This document shows, in pieces, positions 7,281-15,536 of a DNA stretch of 64,000 bases. How positions within the stretch are numbered: position 1 is the stretch's first letter; the number at the start of each line of letters is the position of its first letter. Below the pieces are notes generated by a model. It did not search any database and was not told where the DNA came from. It saw nothing but the letters and a program-made list of their open reading frames with translations. Made by a program: the position numbers and the translations under genes. Source of the DNA: CATQHQ01 sp965243805 (lineage in GTDB: Bacteria; Gemmatimonadota; Gemmatimonadetes; Longimicrobiales; Gaopeijiaceae). The DNA lies in NCBI GenBank assembly GCA_965243805.1, contig OZ251577.1, positions 1,178,001-1,242,000 on the forward strand, written 5' to 3'.

Positions 7281-8987
7281 TCAGCTGGACGACCTTGGCG
7301 ACTCGGTGGAGCGGCCTCCTCGCGAGGCGAGCACCACCCCCACCGCCAGCACCGTCGCAGCGCCGATCACGTTGTGCCATAGGTAGGCCACGTCGGGCGC
7401 CAACCAGGCGGTCGCCGCCACCGCTCCCATTCCCGCCAGCAGTCCCATGAACGCGCCTGCGCCCCGCGCCCAGGGGATCATCGCCAACAGGAACACGCCC
7501 AGGATCGAGCCGTAGAAGAGGGACCCGACCCGGTTCACCACTTCGATCAGCGACCCCAGGTCCGCGATGAAGGTGGCCACCACGCAAGCGAAGGCGCCCC
7601 AGAAGAGGGTGGTCCACTTGGAGACGGCCAGGTAGTGGGCGTCGTCGGCGCGAGGTCGGAACCAGCGTCGGTAGAAGTCCACCACGCTGGTCGTGGAGAG
7701 GGAGTTGAGCTCCGACGAGATGCTGGACATCGCCGCCGCGATCACCGCCGCAACGAAGAGTCCCGCCAGTCCGAGGGGCAACTCGCTGAGCACGAAGCGG
7801 GGGATCACGTAGTTCACGTCGTTGGAGGGCTGGCCGGTCACCTCCTCCGCGAGCCCCAGCGCCTCCGCCCTGATCTCCTGGACCGTCGCCTCCCTGGCCA
7901 GAAACGCCTCCATCGCTTGTGCGCCGTCGGTGCCGTCGGTGCCGTCGGTGCCGTCGGCCCCCGCCGCCCTTCTGGCCGCCGCCTCCCGTGCCGCCAGCGC
8001 ATCGTCGAAACGACCTTGAAGCGCCTCGTACTCCGTGCCGCGCTCCTGGACGACCACCTCCTCGTGGGCCGGGTTGTAGAGCAGGGGCTGCTGGGGCTGG
8101 AACTGGTAGTGGACGAACACCAGCACTCCCACTAGCAGCACGAGCGCTTGCAGGGGAATCTTCCAGTACGCGCTCATGAGGAGGGAGGTGCGCGCCGCGC
8201 CCACCGACTTGGCGGCCAGGTAGCGCTGCACCTGACTCTGGTCGGTGCCGAAGTAGGACAGCATGAGGAAGGTGCCGCCGATCAGCCCCGACCAGAGGGT
8301 GTAGCGCTCGGTGAGGGTGAAGGAGAGGTCGAAGACTTTCAGCCGTCCCGCCGCCCCCGCCAGCCGAAGCGCGTCGTCGGGGGACACGGGCATCTTGGCC
8401 AGCAAGACCACCACCACGGCCGCCAGCGCCGCCACGATCAGCACCATCTGCTTCACGTCGGCCCAGGTGACCGCCTGGATTCCGCCCAGCATGGTGTACG
8501 CCACCGTGGGAACGCCGATCAGCGCCACGCACCACTCCAGCGGCCAGCCGAAGACGGCGGAGAAGACCACCCCCGGCGCCGCGATGATCGTTCCGCACGC
8601 CGCGCCCCGAGAGAGGAGAAAGAGGAAGGCCGTGAGGGACCGCGTGGCTGGACCGAAGCGCTGCTCCAAGTACTCGTAGGCGGTGTACACGCCGGCGCCC
8701 CGGAGGAGGGGAACCAAAGTCGCGCCCAAGATGACCATCGCCAGCGGCAGGCCGAAGTAGATCTGGACGAAGCGGAGGCCGTCGGTGGCGCCCTGGCCCG
8801 TGGTCCCGATCATCGTTACGGCCGAGAGCTGGGTGGCCATGACCGAGAGTCCCACCGCCCACCAGGGCAGCGAGCGGTTGGCCAGGAAGTAGCCCTCAAT
8901 CTTCCCGGTGCCCTTGGCTCGCCGGACGCCGTCCACCACCACGTAAGCCAGGGAGCCGGCGACGACGATCCAGTTCAGTGGGTGCAT
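7281..8987 (-). CDS. sodium:solute symporter family protein
   Basis: A 568-residue SSS (SLC5) family transporter with about 13 membrane helices. The family motifs are visible: WWAVGLSVMATQLSAVTMIG near the N-terminus, AYEYLEQRFGP, and the sodium-site region SSISSELNSLSTTSVVDFY. It takes up a small solute with Na+; the solute is not deducible. A long hydrophilic loop at about residues 315-385 contains four TDG-type tripeptides coded by 9-bp repeats. A 35-residue membrane protein lies 47 bases upstream in the same direction and is probably co-transcribed. Confidence 0.9.
   Translation of the reverse strand: MHPLNWIVVAGSLAYVVVDGVRRAKGTGKIEGYFLANRSLPWWAVGLSVMATQLSAVTMIGTTGQGATDGLRFVQIYFGLPLAMVILGATLVPLLRGAGVYTAYEYLEQRFGPATRSLTAFLFLLSRGAACGTIIAAPGVVFSAVFGWPLEWCVALIGVPTVAYTMLGGIQAVTWADVKQMVLIVAALAAVVVVLLAKMPVSPDDALRLAGAAGRLKVFDLSFTLTERYTLWSGLIGGTFLMLSYFGTDQSQVQRYLAAKSVGAARTSLLMSAYWKIPLQALVLLVGVLVFVHYQFQPQQPLLYNPAHEEVVVQERGTEYEALQGRFDDALAAREAAARRAAGADGTDGTDGTDGAQAMEAFLAREATVQEIRAEALGLAEEVTGQPSNDVNYVIPRFVLSELPLGLAGLFVAAVIAAAMSSISSELNSLSTTSVVDFYRRWFRPRADDAHYLAVSKWTTLFWGAFACVVATFIADLGSLIEVVNRVGSLFYGSILGVFLLAMIPWARGAGAFMGLLAGMGAVAATAWLAPDVAYLWHNVIGAATVLAVGVVLASRGGRSTESPRSSS
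7923..7958 (-). repeat. 9-bp x4 tandem repeat in the symporter gene
   Basis: Four copies of GCCGTCGGT (plus strand) encode a DGT/TDG tripeptide run in a hydrophilic loop of the symporter. Confidence 0.95.
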
Positions 8988-9034
8988 GTGGGGGGTCTCC
9001 CGCTGGCGCTCTCAGCCGCCGTGGCGCTGACGCA

Positions 9035-9142
9035 TCAGCCGTGGTACCGGAGTTGGAGGAGCCAGAGGAGGAACATCGTCGCCGCTTGAACCAGCATCAC
9101 CCGCAGGAAGGTTCGGCGAACGGAAGCGTCTTCATTGGACAT
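9035..9142 (-). CDS. 35-residue single-helix membrane protein, probable symporter accessory
   Basis: This ORF encodes MSNEDASVRRTFLRVMLVQ followed by a hydrophobic helix and a short RYHG end. GGAG lies 13 bases before the ATG at 9142. The protein is too short for most gene callers. Very small single-helix proteins directly upstream of SSS or DctM-type transporters are known in several phyla as small accessory proteins. Its position 47 bases before the symporter start and its topology (charged N-terminus, one helix) suggest that role, but no homology can be shown here. Confidence 0.6.
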   Translation of the reverse strand: MSNEDASVRRTFLRVMLVQAATMFLLWLLQLRYHG

Positions 9143-9196
9143 GGGCAGAACCTGTCTCCAGGGGGAACGGCGTCGGGCTGTGCGCGCCCACCATAC

Positions 9197-9225
9197 TTGA
9201 GAACGAGTGCGTCGTTCGCCAAGAT
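9197..9225 (+). promoter_or_regulatory. candidate sigma-70 promoter for the plug-like lipoprotein
   Basis: TTGAGA, a 17-base spacer, then CAAGAT lies 43 bases before the lipoprotein ATG in the divergent spacer. It matches the -35 well and the -10 only partly. Confidence 0.4.
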
Positions 9226-9267
9226 AGGTGCCATCGCAGGCATCCAAACCCCCGCTGGAGCAACGCC

Positions 9268-9675
9268 ATGCGCATCGAGCAACACGAAAGGGCGCTGAAG
9301 CGCGCCCGCGTCCCCCTGATCCTCCTGGCGCTGGCCGTCTCCGCTGGCCTCGCCGCATGCGCCTCCGGCGGTGGCTCGTCGAGCGGCCCCCGGCGCAACG
9401 CGAACGAAATCACCGCCGAGGAGCTCACCGAGTACTCGACCTTCACCGTCTTCGACGTGATCCGACGGCTGCGGCCACGCTGGCTGACGGCGCGCGGCGG
9501 CGGCGAGCCGCAGGTCATCATGGACGGCGCCCGCATGGGGACCCCCTCCATCCTGCGCTCCCAATCCGTGGCCGACGTGGAGTCGCTCCGCTTCCTGAGC
9601 GCCTCCGACGCCACCATGCGCTTTGGGACCAACTTCCCCAACGGGGCGATCGAAGTCACCAGCCGGGCTAGGTAG
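9268..9675 (+). CDS. TonB-plug-like lipoprotein
   Basis: A 135-residue protein. A lipoprotein signal (KRARVPLILLALAVSAGLAAC, Cys at about residue 31) is followed by a Gly-Ser linker. The body, with EELTEYSTFTVFDVIRRLRP, then VIMDG, then LRFLSASDATMRFGTNFP and IEVTSR, follows the pattern of TonB-dependent receptor plug domains, but there is no beta-barrel. Stand-alone plug-like lipoproteins of this shape are common in Gemmatimonadota; their function is unknown. GGAG precedes the ATG. The 3' end overlaps the M20 deacylase gene by 8 bases at a CTAG-GTAG motif. Confidence 0.8.
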   Translation: MRIEQHERALKRARVPLILLALAVSAGLAACASGGGSSSGPRRNANEITAEELTEYSTFTVFDVIRRLRPRWLTARGGGEPQVIMDGARMGTPSILRSQSVADVESLRFLSASDATMRFGTNFPNGAIEVTSRAR

Positions 9676-10894
9676 GCCGAGCGGGCGCGGCCCGGCCCGT
9701 GCCCCGGCCCCGGCCCCCGGCCACGAACCGGCGGGCGAAGTCGGCCAGCACGCGAGCGCACGTTCTGATCTCCGACGCGTCGACCCACTCGTCGTTGGTG
9801 TGGGCTTGGGCGATCGATCCCGGGCCGAAGCAGATGGCGGGGATTCCCGCTTGGTTGAGGAAGCAGGCGTCCACCCACGCCGACATTCCCTTCACCTCGC
9901 CGGGAAGGCCGTGGCGCTCGCACGCACGGCGCAGCCCCTCGACCACGGGCGATCCGACGGGCACCTCGGTGCCGGCCCGATACAGCCCCGCCTCCATGCG
10001 GGCCTGCAGGTCGGGGCAGCGCCGGCGGGCCGAGGCCAGCACCGCGGCCATCTCCGCCATCACGTCCTCGCGGCTCTCGCCGGGCAGCGTTCGCCGCTCC
10101 ACCACCAGGTCGCAGCGAGCGGGGTAGACCGAGGGCGCCGACCCTCCCCTGATCGTACCCGCATGAAGGGACGCGGGCCCCAGAAGCGGGTGGTTCGTGT
10201 GGCGACGGAGACGCCGGTCCTCCTCTTCCAGCGCGACCAGCAGATGGCCCGCTCGGGCGATGGCGTCCACCCCTTCCTCCGGGCGGGAACCGTGGGCCGC
10301 GCGCCCCTCGATCACGGCCTCGACCCAGAGGAAGCCCTTGTGGGCGGGCATGACGGCCAAGCTGGTGGGCTCGCACACCACGGCGGCATCGGCGCGAAGG
10401 CCAGACGCGACCACTGCCTGCATTCCCAGCGAGGCGTGCTCCTCGTCGGCCGTCAGCGCGACCACCAGCTCGCCGGGAACGTCCTCCTCGCGAGCCAGCT
10501 CCTCCGCCACCGAGAGGATGCACGCCACGCCCGACTTCATGTCCGCCGCGCCTCGGCCCCAGACGCGCCCCTGCCGGAGGGCGCCGGAGAACGGGGCGTC
10601 TATCTCCGACACTCCAACCGTGTCCAGGTGGCCGTTCAGGAGGAGGCAAGCCCCTGGGGCGCTACTCCCGTCGGACGTACCCCGGCGGGCGATCACATTG
10701 AAGCGACCGGGCGCGATCTCCTCGAGGGTCGTCCGGTACCCCCAGCTCTCCAGCCAGCCGGCGGCGAGCTTTGCCACTTCTCCTTCGCCGGCGCCGTCGT
10801 CCTCGAGTCGCGGGTTTACCGAGGGAATCTGGACCAGGGTCCGGGTCGTCTCCACGGGGTCGCGGGAGTGTTCGGTTTTCCGTGCACCGACCAT
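9668..10894 (-). CDS. M20 family deacylase (ArgE/DapE-like)
   Basis: A 408-residue metallopeptidase-fold hydrolase. Zinc ligands and catalytic residues are visible: GHLDTVG, GRGAADMKSG, the catalytic Glu in ADEEHAS, the metal ligand Glu in CEPT, and the last His in AHTNDEW. The order and spacing match acetylornithine deacetylase and succinyl-diaminopimelate desuccinylase. It removes an acyl group from an amino acid or small peptide in the cytoplasm. Without the pathway neighbours (arginine or lysine genes) the substrate stays open. The C-terminal tail GGRGRGTGRA is low complexity. Confidence 0.85.
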   Translation of the reverse strand: MVGARKTEHSRDPVETTRTLVQIPSVNPRLEDDGAGEGEVAKLAAGWLESWGYRTTLEEIAPGRFNVIARRGTSDGSSAPGACLLLNGHLDTVGVSEIDAPFSGALRQGRVWGRGAADMKSGVACILSVAEELAREEDVPGELVVALTADEEHASLGMQAVVASGLRADAAVVCEPTSLAVMPAHKGFLWVEAVIEGRAAHGSRPEEGVDAIARAGHLLVALEEEDRRLRRHTNHPLLGPASLHAGTIRGGSAPSVYPARCDLVVERRTLPGESREDVMAEMAAVLASARRRCPDLQARMEAGLYRAGTEVPVGSPVVEGLRRACERHGLPGEVKGMSAWVDACFLNQAGIPAICFGPGSIAQAHTNDEWVDASEIRTCARVLADFARRFVAGGRGRGTGRAAPARPT

Positions 10895-11098
10895 TATGTG
10901 TCCCTCATCCGAGCCGCGATTGCCGGCTTCCCGTGGGAACTCTGGGCGGGCGCAAAGGTCGGATGCGCTAAGGAAGAACGACCACTAGGGCCGTCTTCCG
11001 GCGTTCGGAGCGCCCGGCTCCACAGGAATGGCACGGTTGTTGCAGTGATTGGGAGGCACCAACAGAGCGCATCCACCAACAACCAACAGGAGGGAGCC

Positions 11099-11278
11099 AT
11101 GCGCAAGTTCACCGTGAGCCTCATGGGGGCCGCGGCGCTCGTCACGGCGGGCCTCGCCCTCCTTCGGCAGGGAGTCGGACGATCCACGTCCGGAGAGACG
11201 ACCGTGGACGAGGTTCCACCGGGGGAGGCTGTTCCCGGCCAGATCAGGCTCGAGCGGCTCAGGGAGCTGGGGATCTAA
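11099..11278 (+). CDS. 59-residue exported or membrane-anchored protein
   Basis: An ATG at 11099 sits after an excellent GGAGGGAG site. The product starts MRKFTVSLMGAAALVTAGLALL, a signal or anchor helix, and ends in a short acidic and proline-containing segment, VDEVPPGEAVPGQIRLERLRELGI. I do not recognise a characterised family. It is monocistronic and ends at a strong bidirectional hairpin. Confidence 0.7.
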   Translation: MRKFTVSLMGAAALVTAGLALLRQGVGRSTSGETTVDEVPPGEAVPGQIRLERLRELGI

Positions 11279-11313
11279 CCTGCGGCCACAGGAGATTCCC
11301 GAACGCTCCATCA

Positions 11314-11345
11314 GAGGGAGGCGGTCCGACGGGGCCGTCTCCCTC
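11314..11345. terminator. bidirectional terminator hairpin
   Basis: GAGGGAGGCGGTC pairs over 13 positions (two G-T wobbles) with GGCCGTCTCCCTC around a 6-base loop, followed by GTCGTTTCT. It lies between two convergent genes, the 59-residue protein and the ferredoxin, and can serve both. Confidence 0.75.
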
Positions 11346-11352
11346 GTCGTTT

Positions 11353-11586
<234 letters not shown>

Positions 11587-11617
11587 CGGTTCCTGGGTTC
11601 CTCATCTTCGCTGGTTC

Positions 11618-11645
11618 GCATGCGTTCGCTGGTTCGCAAGCGGAC
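11618..11645. repeat. 11-bp direct repeat upstream of the ferredoxin
   Basis: GCTGGTTCGCA occurs twice, 16 bases apart, in the 95-base spacer between the ferredoxin start and the hydrolase stop. It is part of the general microduplication pattern. Confidence 0.7.
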
Positions 11646-11681
11646 TCTATGATTGCCCAACAGGGCCGGTGTGGCAAGCCG

Positions 11682-12623
11682 TCATCCCCGCAGCGACCGC
11701 CTGAAGTGCCGCAGAGTGGCCCCCACGGCAACCTCCAGCGCCGGCGGGGGCGGCCCCTGCATGGGATGGACGGCCTCGAAGGTGTGCCCGGCGCCGTCCA
11801 CGACTAGCAGGTCGGCTGCGGGTCCGGCCTCCGACAGCGCCCGGGCCTCGGCCTCCGGCACGACTGGGTCCTCCCGGCCCTGGATCACGAGCCAGGGCGC
11901 CGTCGCGCGAGCGGCCGCCGACAGCACGTCCAGCCGTTCCGCGTGGGTCCGCAAGTCGTCCCACAAGGTCCGGTAGAGGGGCATTTGCTGGCCGGTGCGT
12001 GCGTTGGCCACGTAGACGACGCCTGTGGTCTCCCACTCTCGGCGCTGCTCGTCGGTCCACCTCTGGAAGGTGGAGATCCCGGCCCAGGTGACCAGCGCGG
12101 ATACCGCATCGCCCGCCTCCGCCGCCGCGACCACTGCCACGCCGCCCCCGCGACTGTGCCCCAGCACTCCGATCAACCTCGGCGGCCGTCCGCCGCTCCA
12201 ATCGCCGGCACGGAGGCGTTCCAGCATCCAATGCAGGTCGTCCACCTCCCGGCTGACGGTGTTCCGTCCGAATGCGTCCAGATCGGTGAACTCCAGCAGA
12301 TCGGAGCCGACGCCGTTCAGGGAAAAGTTGAAGGAGACGACCAGGTGGCCGTCCGCCGCCAGCCGCTGGCAGAGGTAGGGGAAGAACCCCCAGTCCTTGA
12401 AGCCCTTGAAGCCGTGGGCCACCAGGATCGCCGATGCGGGTTCGGCAGTGCCGGCGGGCCGTCGCACGTCAACGCGGATCACGTCGCCGTGGGCGGGCGT
12501 GGTCTCGCTGCGCTCCAGCGTGGCCTCGTTGCGCTCTGGCGTGGCCTCGTTGCGCTCTGGCGTGGCCTCGTTGCGCTCTGGCGTGGTCTCGTTGCGCTCC
12601 AAAGTCATCGTGGGGCGTGCCAT
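11682..12623 (-). CDS. alpha/beta hydrolase with N-terminal heptapeptide repeat
   Basis: A 313-residue protein. After the N-terminal repeat, the hydrolase fold is clear: the oxyanion segment VAHGFKGFKDWGFF, the nucleophile elbow GHSRGGG, the acid in VIQGREDPVVP, and the catalytic His in GAGHTFE. It resembles dienelactone-hydrolase or BAAT-type esterases; the substrate is unknown. The first 45 residues hold five copies of ERNEATP-like units, a hydrophilic leader not present in typical relatives. The ATG at 12623, with AAAGGA upstream, overlaps the end of the adenosyltransferase gene by 19 bases, so the two are coupled. Confidence 0.85.
   Translation of the reverse strand: MARPTMTLERNETTPERNEATPERNEATPERNEATLERSETTPAHGDVIRVDVRRPAGTAEPASAILVAHGFKGFKDWGFFPYLCQRLAADGHLVVSFNFSLNGVGSDLLEFTDLDAFGRNTVSREVDDLHWMLERLRAGDWSGGRPPRLIGVLGHSRGGGVAVVAAAEAGDAVSALVTWAGISTFQRWTDEQRREWETTGVVYVANARTGQQMPLYRTLWDDLRTHAERLDVLSAAARATAPWLVIQGREDPVVPEAEARALSEAGPAADLLVVDGAGHTFEAVHPMQGPPPPALEVAVGATLRHFRRSLRG
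12499..12603 (-). repeat. 21-bp x5 in-frame repeat in the hydrolase N-terminus
   Basis: Five tandem 21-bp units (plus strand GTGGCCTCGTTGCGCTCTGG plus C). The inner three are identical and the outer two carry a few substitutions. They encode ERNEATP heptads immediately after the first residues of the hydrolase. Confidence 0.97.
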
Positions 12624-13171
12624 TCCACGTCCTTTCCGCCGCTGCGGGCGTTTTCGAGTCGAGCGGCTGCGAACAGGTAGTCCGACAGGCGGTTCAGGTA
12701 GCGAACGACGATGGGCTCTACGGTGGAGGCGGCGGCCAGGGCCACCACCCGCCGTTCCGCCCTCCGGCACACGGTGCGGGCCAGATGGAGGTGAGCGGCT
12801 CCCGGCGCGCCGGCAGGCAGGATGAAGTTGCGCAGGGGGGGCATGTCGCTCTCGGCCTGGTCGATCCACGCCTCCATCTCGGCCACGCGCTCCGACGGCA
12901 GGCGGGGCAGCGCCGACTCGGGCCGGACTCGTCCCGTCTCGCCGGGAGGCGGCGCCGAGAGGTGGGCGCCCAGGGCGAAGAGGTCGGACTGGATGTGCCG
13001 CAGCCGTTGGCGGGAGCTGCGGTCGGCGACGTGGAGCAGGGCGACCCCGAGGGCAGCGTTGAGCTCGTCCACCGCGCCGTACGCCTCGACTCGGGAATCG
13101 TGCTTCGGCCGGCGGGCGCCGCCGAACAGTCCCGTCTCCCCTTGGTCTCCTCGCCGCGTGTAGAGCTTCAC
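12605..13171 (-). CDS. PduO-type ATP:cob(I)alamin adenosyltransferase
   Basis: A 188-residue trimeric-type adenosyltransferase. Family signatures present are MKLYTRRGDQGETGLFGG (ATP-binding N-terminus), the SRVEAYGAVDELNAALG helix, and the C-terminal CRRAERRVV and YLNRLSDYLFAAAR, with the active-site Arg and Asp residues. It transfers adenosyl from ATP to cob(I)alamin, making coenzyme B12. The GTG start at 13171 lies in the second copy of a 23-bp duplication of its own initiation region. A B12-dependent mutase is the usual client but is not in the window. Confidence 0.93.
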   Translation of the reverse strand: MKLYTRRGDQGETGLFGGARRPKHDSRVEAYGAVDELNAALGVALLHVADRSSRQRLRHIQSDLFALGAHLSAPPPGETGRVRPESALPRLPSERVAEMEAWIDQAESDMPPLRNFILPAGAPGAAHLHLARTVCRRAERRVVALAAASTVEPIVVRYLNRLSDYLFAAARLENARSGGKDVEWHAPR

Positions 13172-13206
13172 CGCGCCCCCAAGTAGAGCTTCACCGCGCC
13201 CCCAGC
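13161..13206 (-). repeat. 23-bp tandem duplication of a start region with mini-ORF
   Basis: The plus-strand segment TAGAGCTTCACCGCGCCCCCA begins at 13161 and again at 13184. On the minus strand each copy holds a GTGA, a stop overlapping a GTG start. The first copy ends the upstream 85-residue gene and opens an 8-residue ORF (MKLYLGAR); that ORF's stop overlaps the real adenosyltransferase GTG in the second copy. Confidence 0.92.
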
Positions 13207-13448
13207 TTGGTGAACTTGCGGATCGCCCGCGCCCGGTCCAGCAGGCTCGGTTCGTCCTCCGAGTCCTGGGGGGCCAAGTGGGCTAGGCCGTCGCGAATGT
13301 CCAGCATCACTTCGAGGAAGACCTGGTCTCGCTGGAACCGGAAGTCCAGCGCCTCCATGCGGGTCGCGTCGTCGGAGGCGGCGGCTTGGTCGAACGCCTC
13401 CCGGTAGAGGCTCTCGAGACTGGCGACGACCTTGGACCTGGAGCGCAT
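13191..13448 (-). CDS. 85-residue helical protein, function unknown
   Basis: A soluble, charged, helix-rich protein starting MRSRSKVVASLESLYREAFDQ and ending AIRKFTKLGAR. The ATG at 13448 has AAAGG upstream; longer in-frame starts lack support. The pattern of alternating hydrophobic residues suggests a short helical bundle or coiled coil. I recognise no family. It sits directly upstream of the adenosyltransferase and its stop lies in the duplicated junction, so it was probably once overlapped with that gene. Confidence 0.65.
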   Translation of the reverse strand: MRSRSKVVASLESLYREAFDQAAASDDATRMEALDFRFQRDQVFLEVMLDIRDGLAHLAPQDSEDEPSLLDRARAIRKFTKLGAR

Positions 13449-13629
13449 GAGCGCAACCTTTCTGGGCTGAGTGAGGTCCGCGACGGATTGGCCAGAAGAT
13501 CGAGCCGTTCCGCGCACGTTCCGCTTGAACCATACATTCTATCGGTTGCGGCCGTCGTCCGGTTGCGGCCGTGGTCGTTTCCGCTGGACCGCGCCCCGTC
13601 CCCATCCTCCTAGCAGCCCGGGTTCCGTC

Positions 13630-14721
13630 TTGCTCGATCCCAAGTCGATCGTCACCCCCGACGCCTTCTCGGTCGCGCCGGAACTGGTGGGAACCCCGTT
13701 GGCGGCCCCCTGGCGACGCCTCGTTGCAATCGCCCTCGATCTCGTCCTGATTGGCGTTCTGAAGCTCATGGGATGGCATATCGTCCTGGGGGGCGCGGCG
13801 CTCATGCTCTTCCTCGTGCTGGTCCGGCCCTCCGGCATCGGCGGCACAAGCGCCCGCCCGACTCCGTTGCGCAAAGCGGTCACGGGGTGCGCTGGCGCGT
13901 TGGTGCTGGTCGTCACCGTGCTGATCACTCTGATCCCGAGCTACGTCCGGCACCGCCTCGACGAGAGGACCGCCGACGGGGCCGGGCTGGTGGTCCAGGT
14001 CGACGCGGCTCGGGAGGACCAGGTCGGCGCGGAGACGCAGGGCAGCGCCGCTCGGCAGGACAGCGCAGAGACGCAGGACAGCGCGGCTCGGGAGGACAGC
14101 GCGGAGATGCAGGACAGCGCGGCTCGGGAGGACAGCGCGGAGATGCAGGCCGCTGTGTCGGGCGTTGACGTGCTTCTCGACTCGGTGCTGCCGCTCTTCG
14201 TGGCCGCGGCCGACAGCGCGGCGATCGCCGCCGACAGTGCCCGCGAGAGCAACGACGGCCAGAGCAGCGGTGGCGAGAGCAGCGACGGCGGCCAGCCGCG
14301 AGGAACCGCCTTCGACTGGATCCGGGACGCGGCCTCCGAGGCCGGGCTGGTCTTCGGCTGGGGCACGGTCTACATCACCCTCTTCCTGACCTTGTGGGGG
14401 GGTCGCACGCCGGGCAAGCGCGCCCTGGACCTGCGGGTTGTGCGGGTGACCGGAAAGCCGCTCGGGCTGCTCATGTCGTTCGAGCGGGCGGGCGGGTACG
14501 CGGCTGGGTTCGCCACGGGCCTGCTGGGGTTCGCGCGGGTTTGGTGGGACCCGAACCGGCAGGGGATCCACGACAAGATCGCCGAGACGGTGGTGATCCG
14601 AGAGAGCCTGCCCAAGGTGCCTGGGCTTTGGGAATCGGCGGCTCGTCGCAAGATTCCGGTTGCGCCCGCGGCGCATGGTGCGTCGCCGAGCAGTCCGCCG
14701 ACGGAGGACGCTGTGCAATGA
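13630..14721 (+). CDS. RDD family membrane protein with a repeat insertion
   Basis: The N-terminal helix begins APWRRLVAIALDLVLIG, with the Arg and Asp that name the RDD family, and the C-terminal half carries GGRTPGKRALDLRVV and two more helices. Between them the domain is split by about 150 hydrophilic residues containing six DSAxxx units. RDD proteins are membrane proteins of poorly defined transport or exchange roles. The start is uncertain; the TTG at 13630 (363 residues) keeps the likely domain boundary and avoids a basic non-homologous leader. The stop overlaps the next gene's start as ATGA. Confidence 0.75.
   Translation: MLDPKSIVTPDAFSVAPELVGTPLAAPWRRLVAIALDLVLIGVLKLMGWHIVLGGAALMLFLVLVRPSGIGGTSARPTPLRKAVTGCAGALVLVVTVLITLIPSYVRHRLDERTADGAGLVVQVDAAREDQVGAETQGSAARQDSAETQDSAAREDSAEMQDSAAREDSAEMQAAVSGVDVLLDSVLPLFVAAADSAAIAADSARESNDGQSSGGESSDGGQPRGTAFDWIRDAASEAGLVFGWGTVYITLFLTLWGGRTPGKRALDLRVVRVTGKPLGLLMSFERAGGYAAGFATGLLGFARVWWDPNRQGIHDKIAETVVIRESLPKVPGLWESAARRKIPVAPAAHGASPSSPPTEDAVQ
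14041..14148 (+). repeat. 18-bp x6 in-frame repeat in the RDD protein
   Basis: Six 18-bp units alternate GACAGCGCGGCTCGGGAG and GACAGCGCGGAGATGCAG forms, so the larger period is 36 bp. They encode DSAARE and DSAEMQ in the extramembrane insertion. Confidence 0.95.
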
Positions 14722-15536
14722 CAGCTTGCAGACTTGTGCGGCCCCCGGCGGCACCCAGAGTGGTGACCTTCCTCCTGGTGGCGGCGGCCCTCCTGGTGGC
14801 GGCGGTGATGGTGGCGGGGTGCGACTCGGCCCCGGAACAGCCAGCTGGCGGCGACGGCCAGCCATCGGCCTCGGCGTCCCAGTCCCAGTCCCAGTCGGCT
14901 CCGCTCTCGATGCTGACGGAAGGGGCCGTCCAGGCCGTGCCCCCGGCCCAGGAGTTCGCCCTGGACGAGATCGGCTTCGACTTCGGCGAAGAAGACGCCC
15001 CGGTGCAGGTGGTGGAGTTCAGCGACTACGGTTGCGGCTACTGCCGGCGCTTCCACACCGAGACCTTTCCGACCCTCATGGAGGAGTTCGTGAACGCCGG
15101 CGTGGTGCGCTGGAAGTACGTCACCTACGTCAGCGGGATGTTCCCCAACGGCTTCCCCGCCGCCTTCGCGGCCGAGTGCGCCGGCGAGCAGGGCCTCTTC
15201 CCGGAGGTGAGCCGTGCGCTGTACCGACGCCAGCAGGAGTGGAAGGGCATGGGGGACCCCGGCCCGGTCTTCGAGTCGTTGGCGGTCGAAGCCGGTGCCG
15301 ACCTGGACGAGTTCCGCGCTTGCGTGCGAGAGGAGCGGCCTCGACCCCGCATCCGCAGCGGAGTGATCTCCGGCGCCCGCCTGGGGGTTCGCGGCACGCC
15401 GTCGTTCCTGGTGGCAGGACGGCCCCTGGTCGGCGCTCAGCCCCTCTCCGTGTGGCGGGAGATCATCGAGATCGCCAAGGACCTTCCCCCCGCCCCGGCC
15501 CCCGAGTCCGGCTCCGAAGGGGACGCCGGGCGGTAG
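14718..15536 (+). CDS. DsbA-like thioredoxin-domain lipoprotein
   Basis: A 272-residue protein. A lipoprotein signal with lipobox VAGC (Cys at about residue 35) is followed by a Ser-Gln-rich linker (SASASQSQSQS) and a thioredoxin fold. PVQVVEFSDYGCGYCRRFH holds the CxxC redox centre CGYC, and the cis-Pro loop is GVRGTPSFLVAGRPLVG. It is expected to act on thiols or disulfides outside the inner membrane. The ATG at 14718 overlaps the RDD stop (ATGA). The last 74 bases overlap the convergent membrane protein gene. Confidence 0.88.
   Translation: MTACRLVRPPAAPRVVTFLLVAAALLVAAVMVAGCDSAPEQPAGGDGQPSASASQSQSQSAPLSMLTEGAVQAVPPAQEFALDEIGFDFGEEDAPVQVVEFSDYGCGYCRRFHTETFPTLMEEFVNAGVVRWKYVTYVSGMFPNGFPAAFAAECAGEQGLFPEVSRALYRRQQEWKGMGDPGPVFESLAVEAGADLDEFRACVREERPRPRIRSGVISGARLGVRGTPSFLVAGRPLVGAQPLSVWREIIEIAKDLPPAPAPESGSEGDAGR

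Noticed and set aside
12499..12603. Possible CRISPR or VNTR-type non-coding array
   Set aside because: Units are contiguous without spacers, lie in frame inside a coding region, and no cas genes are near.
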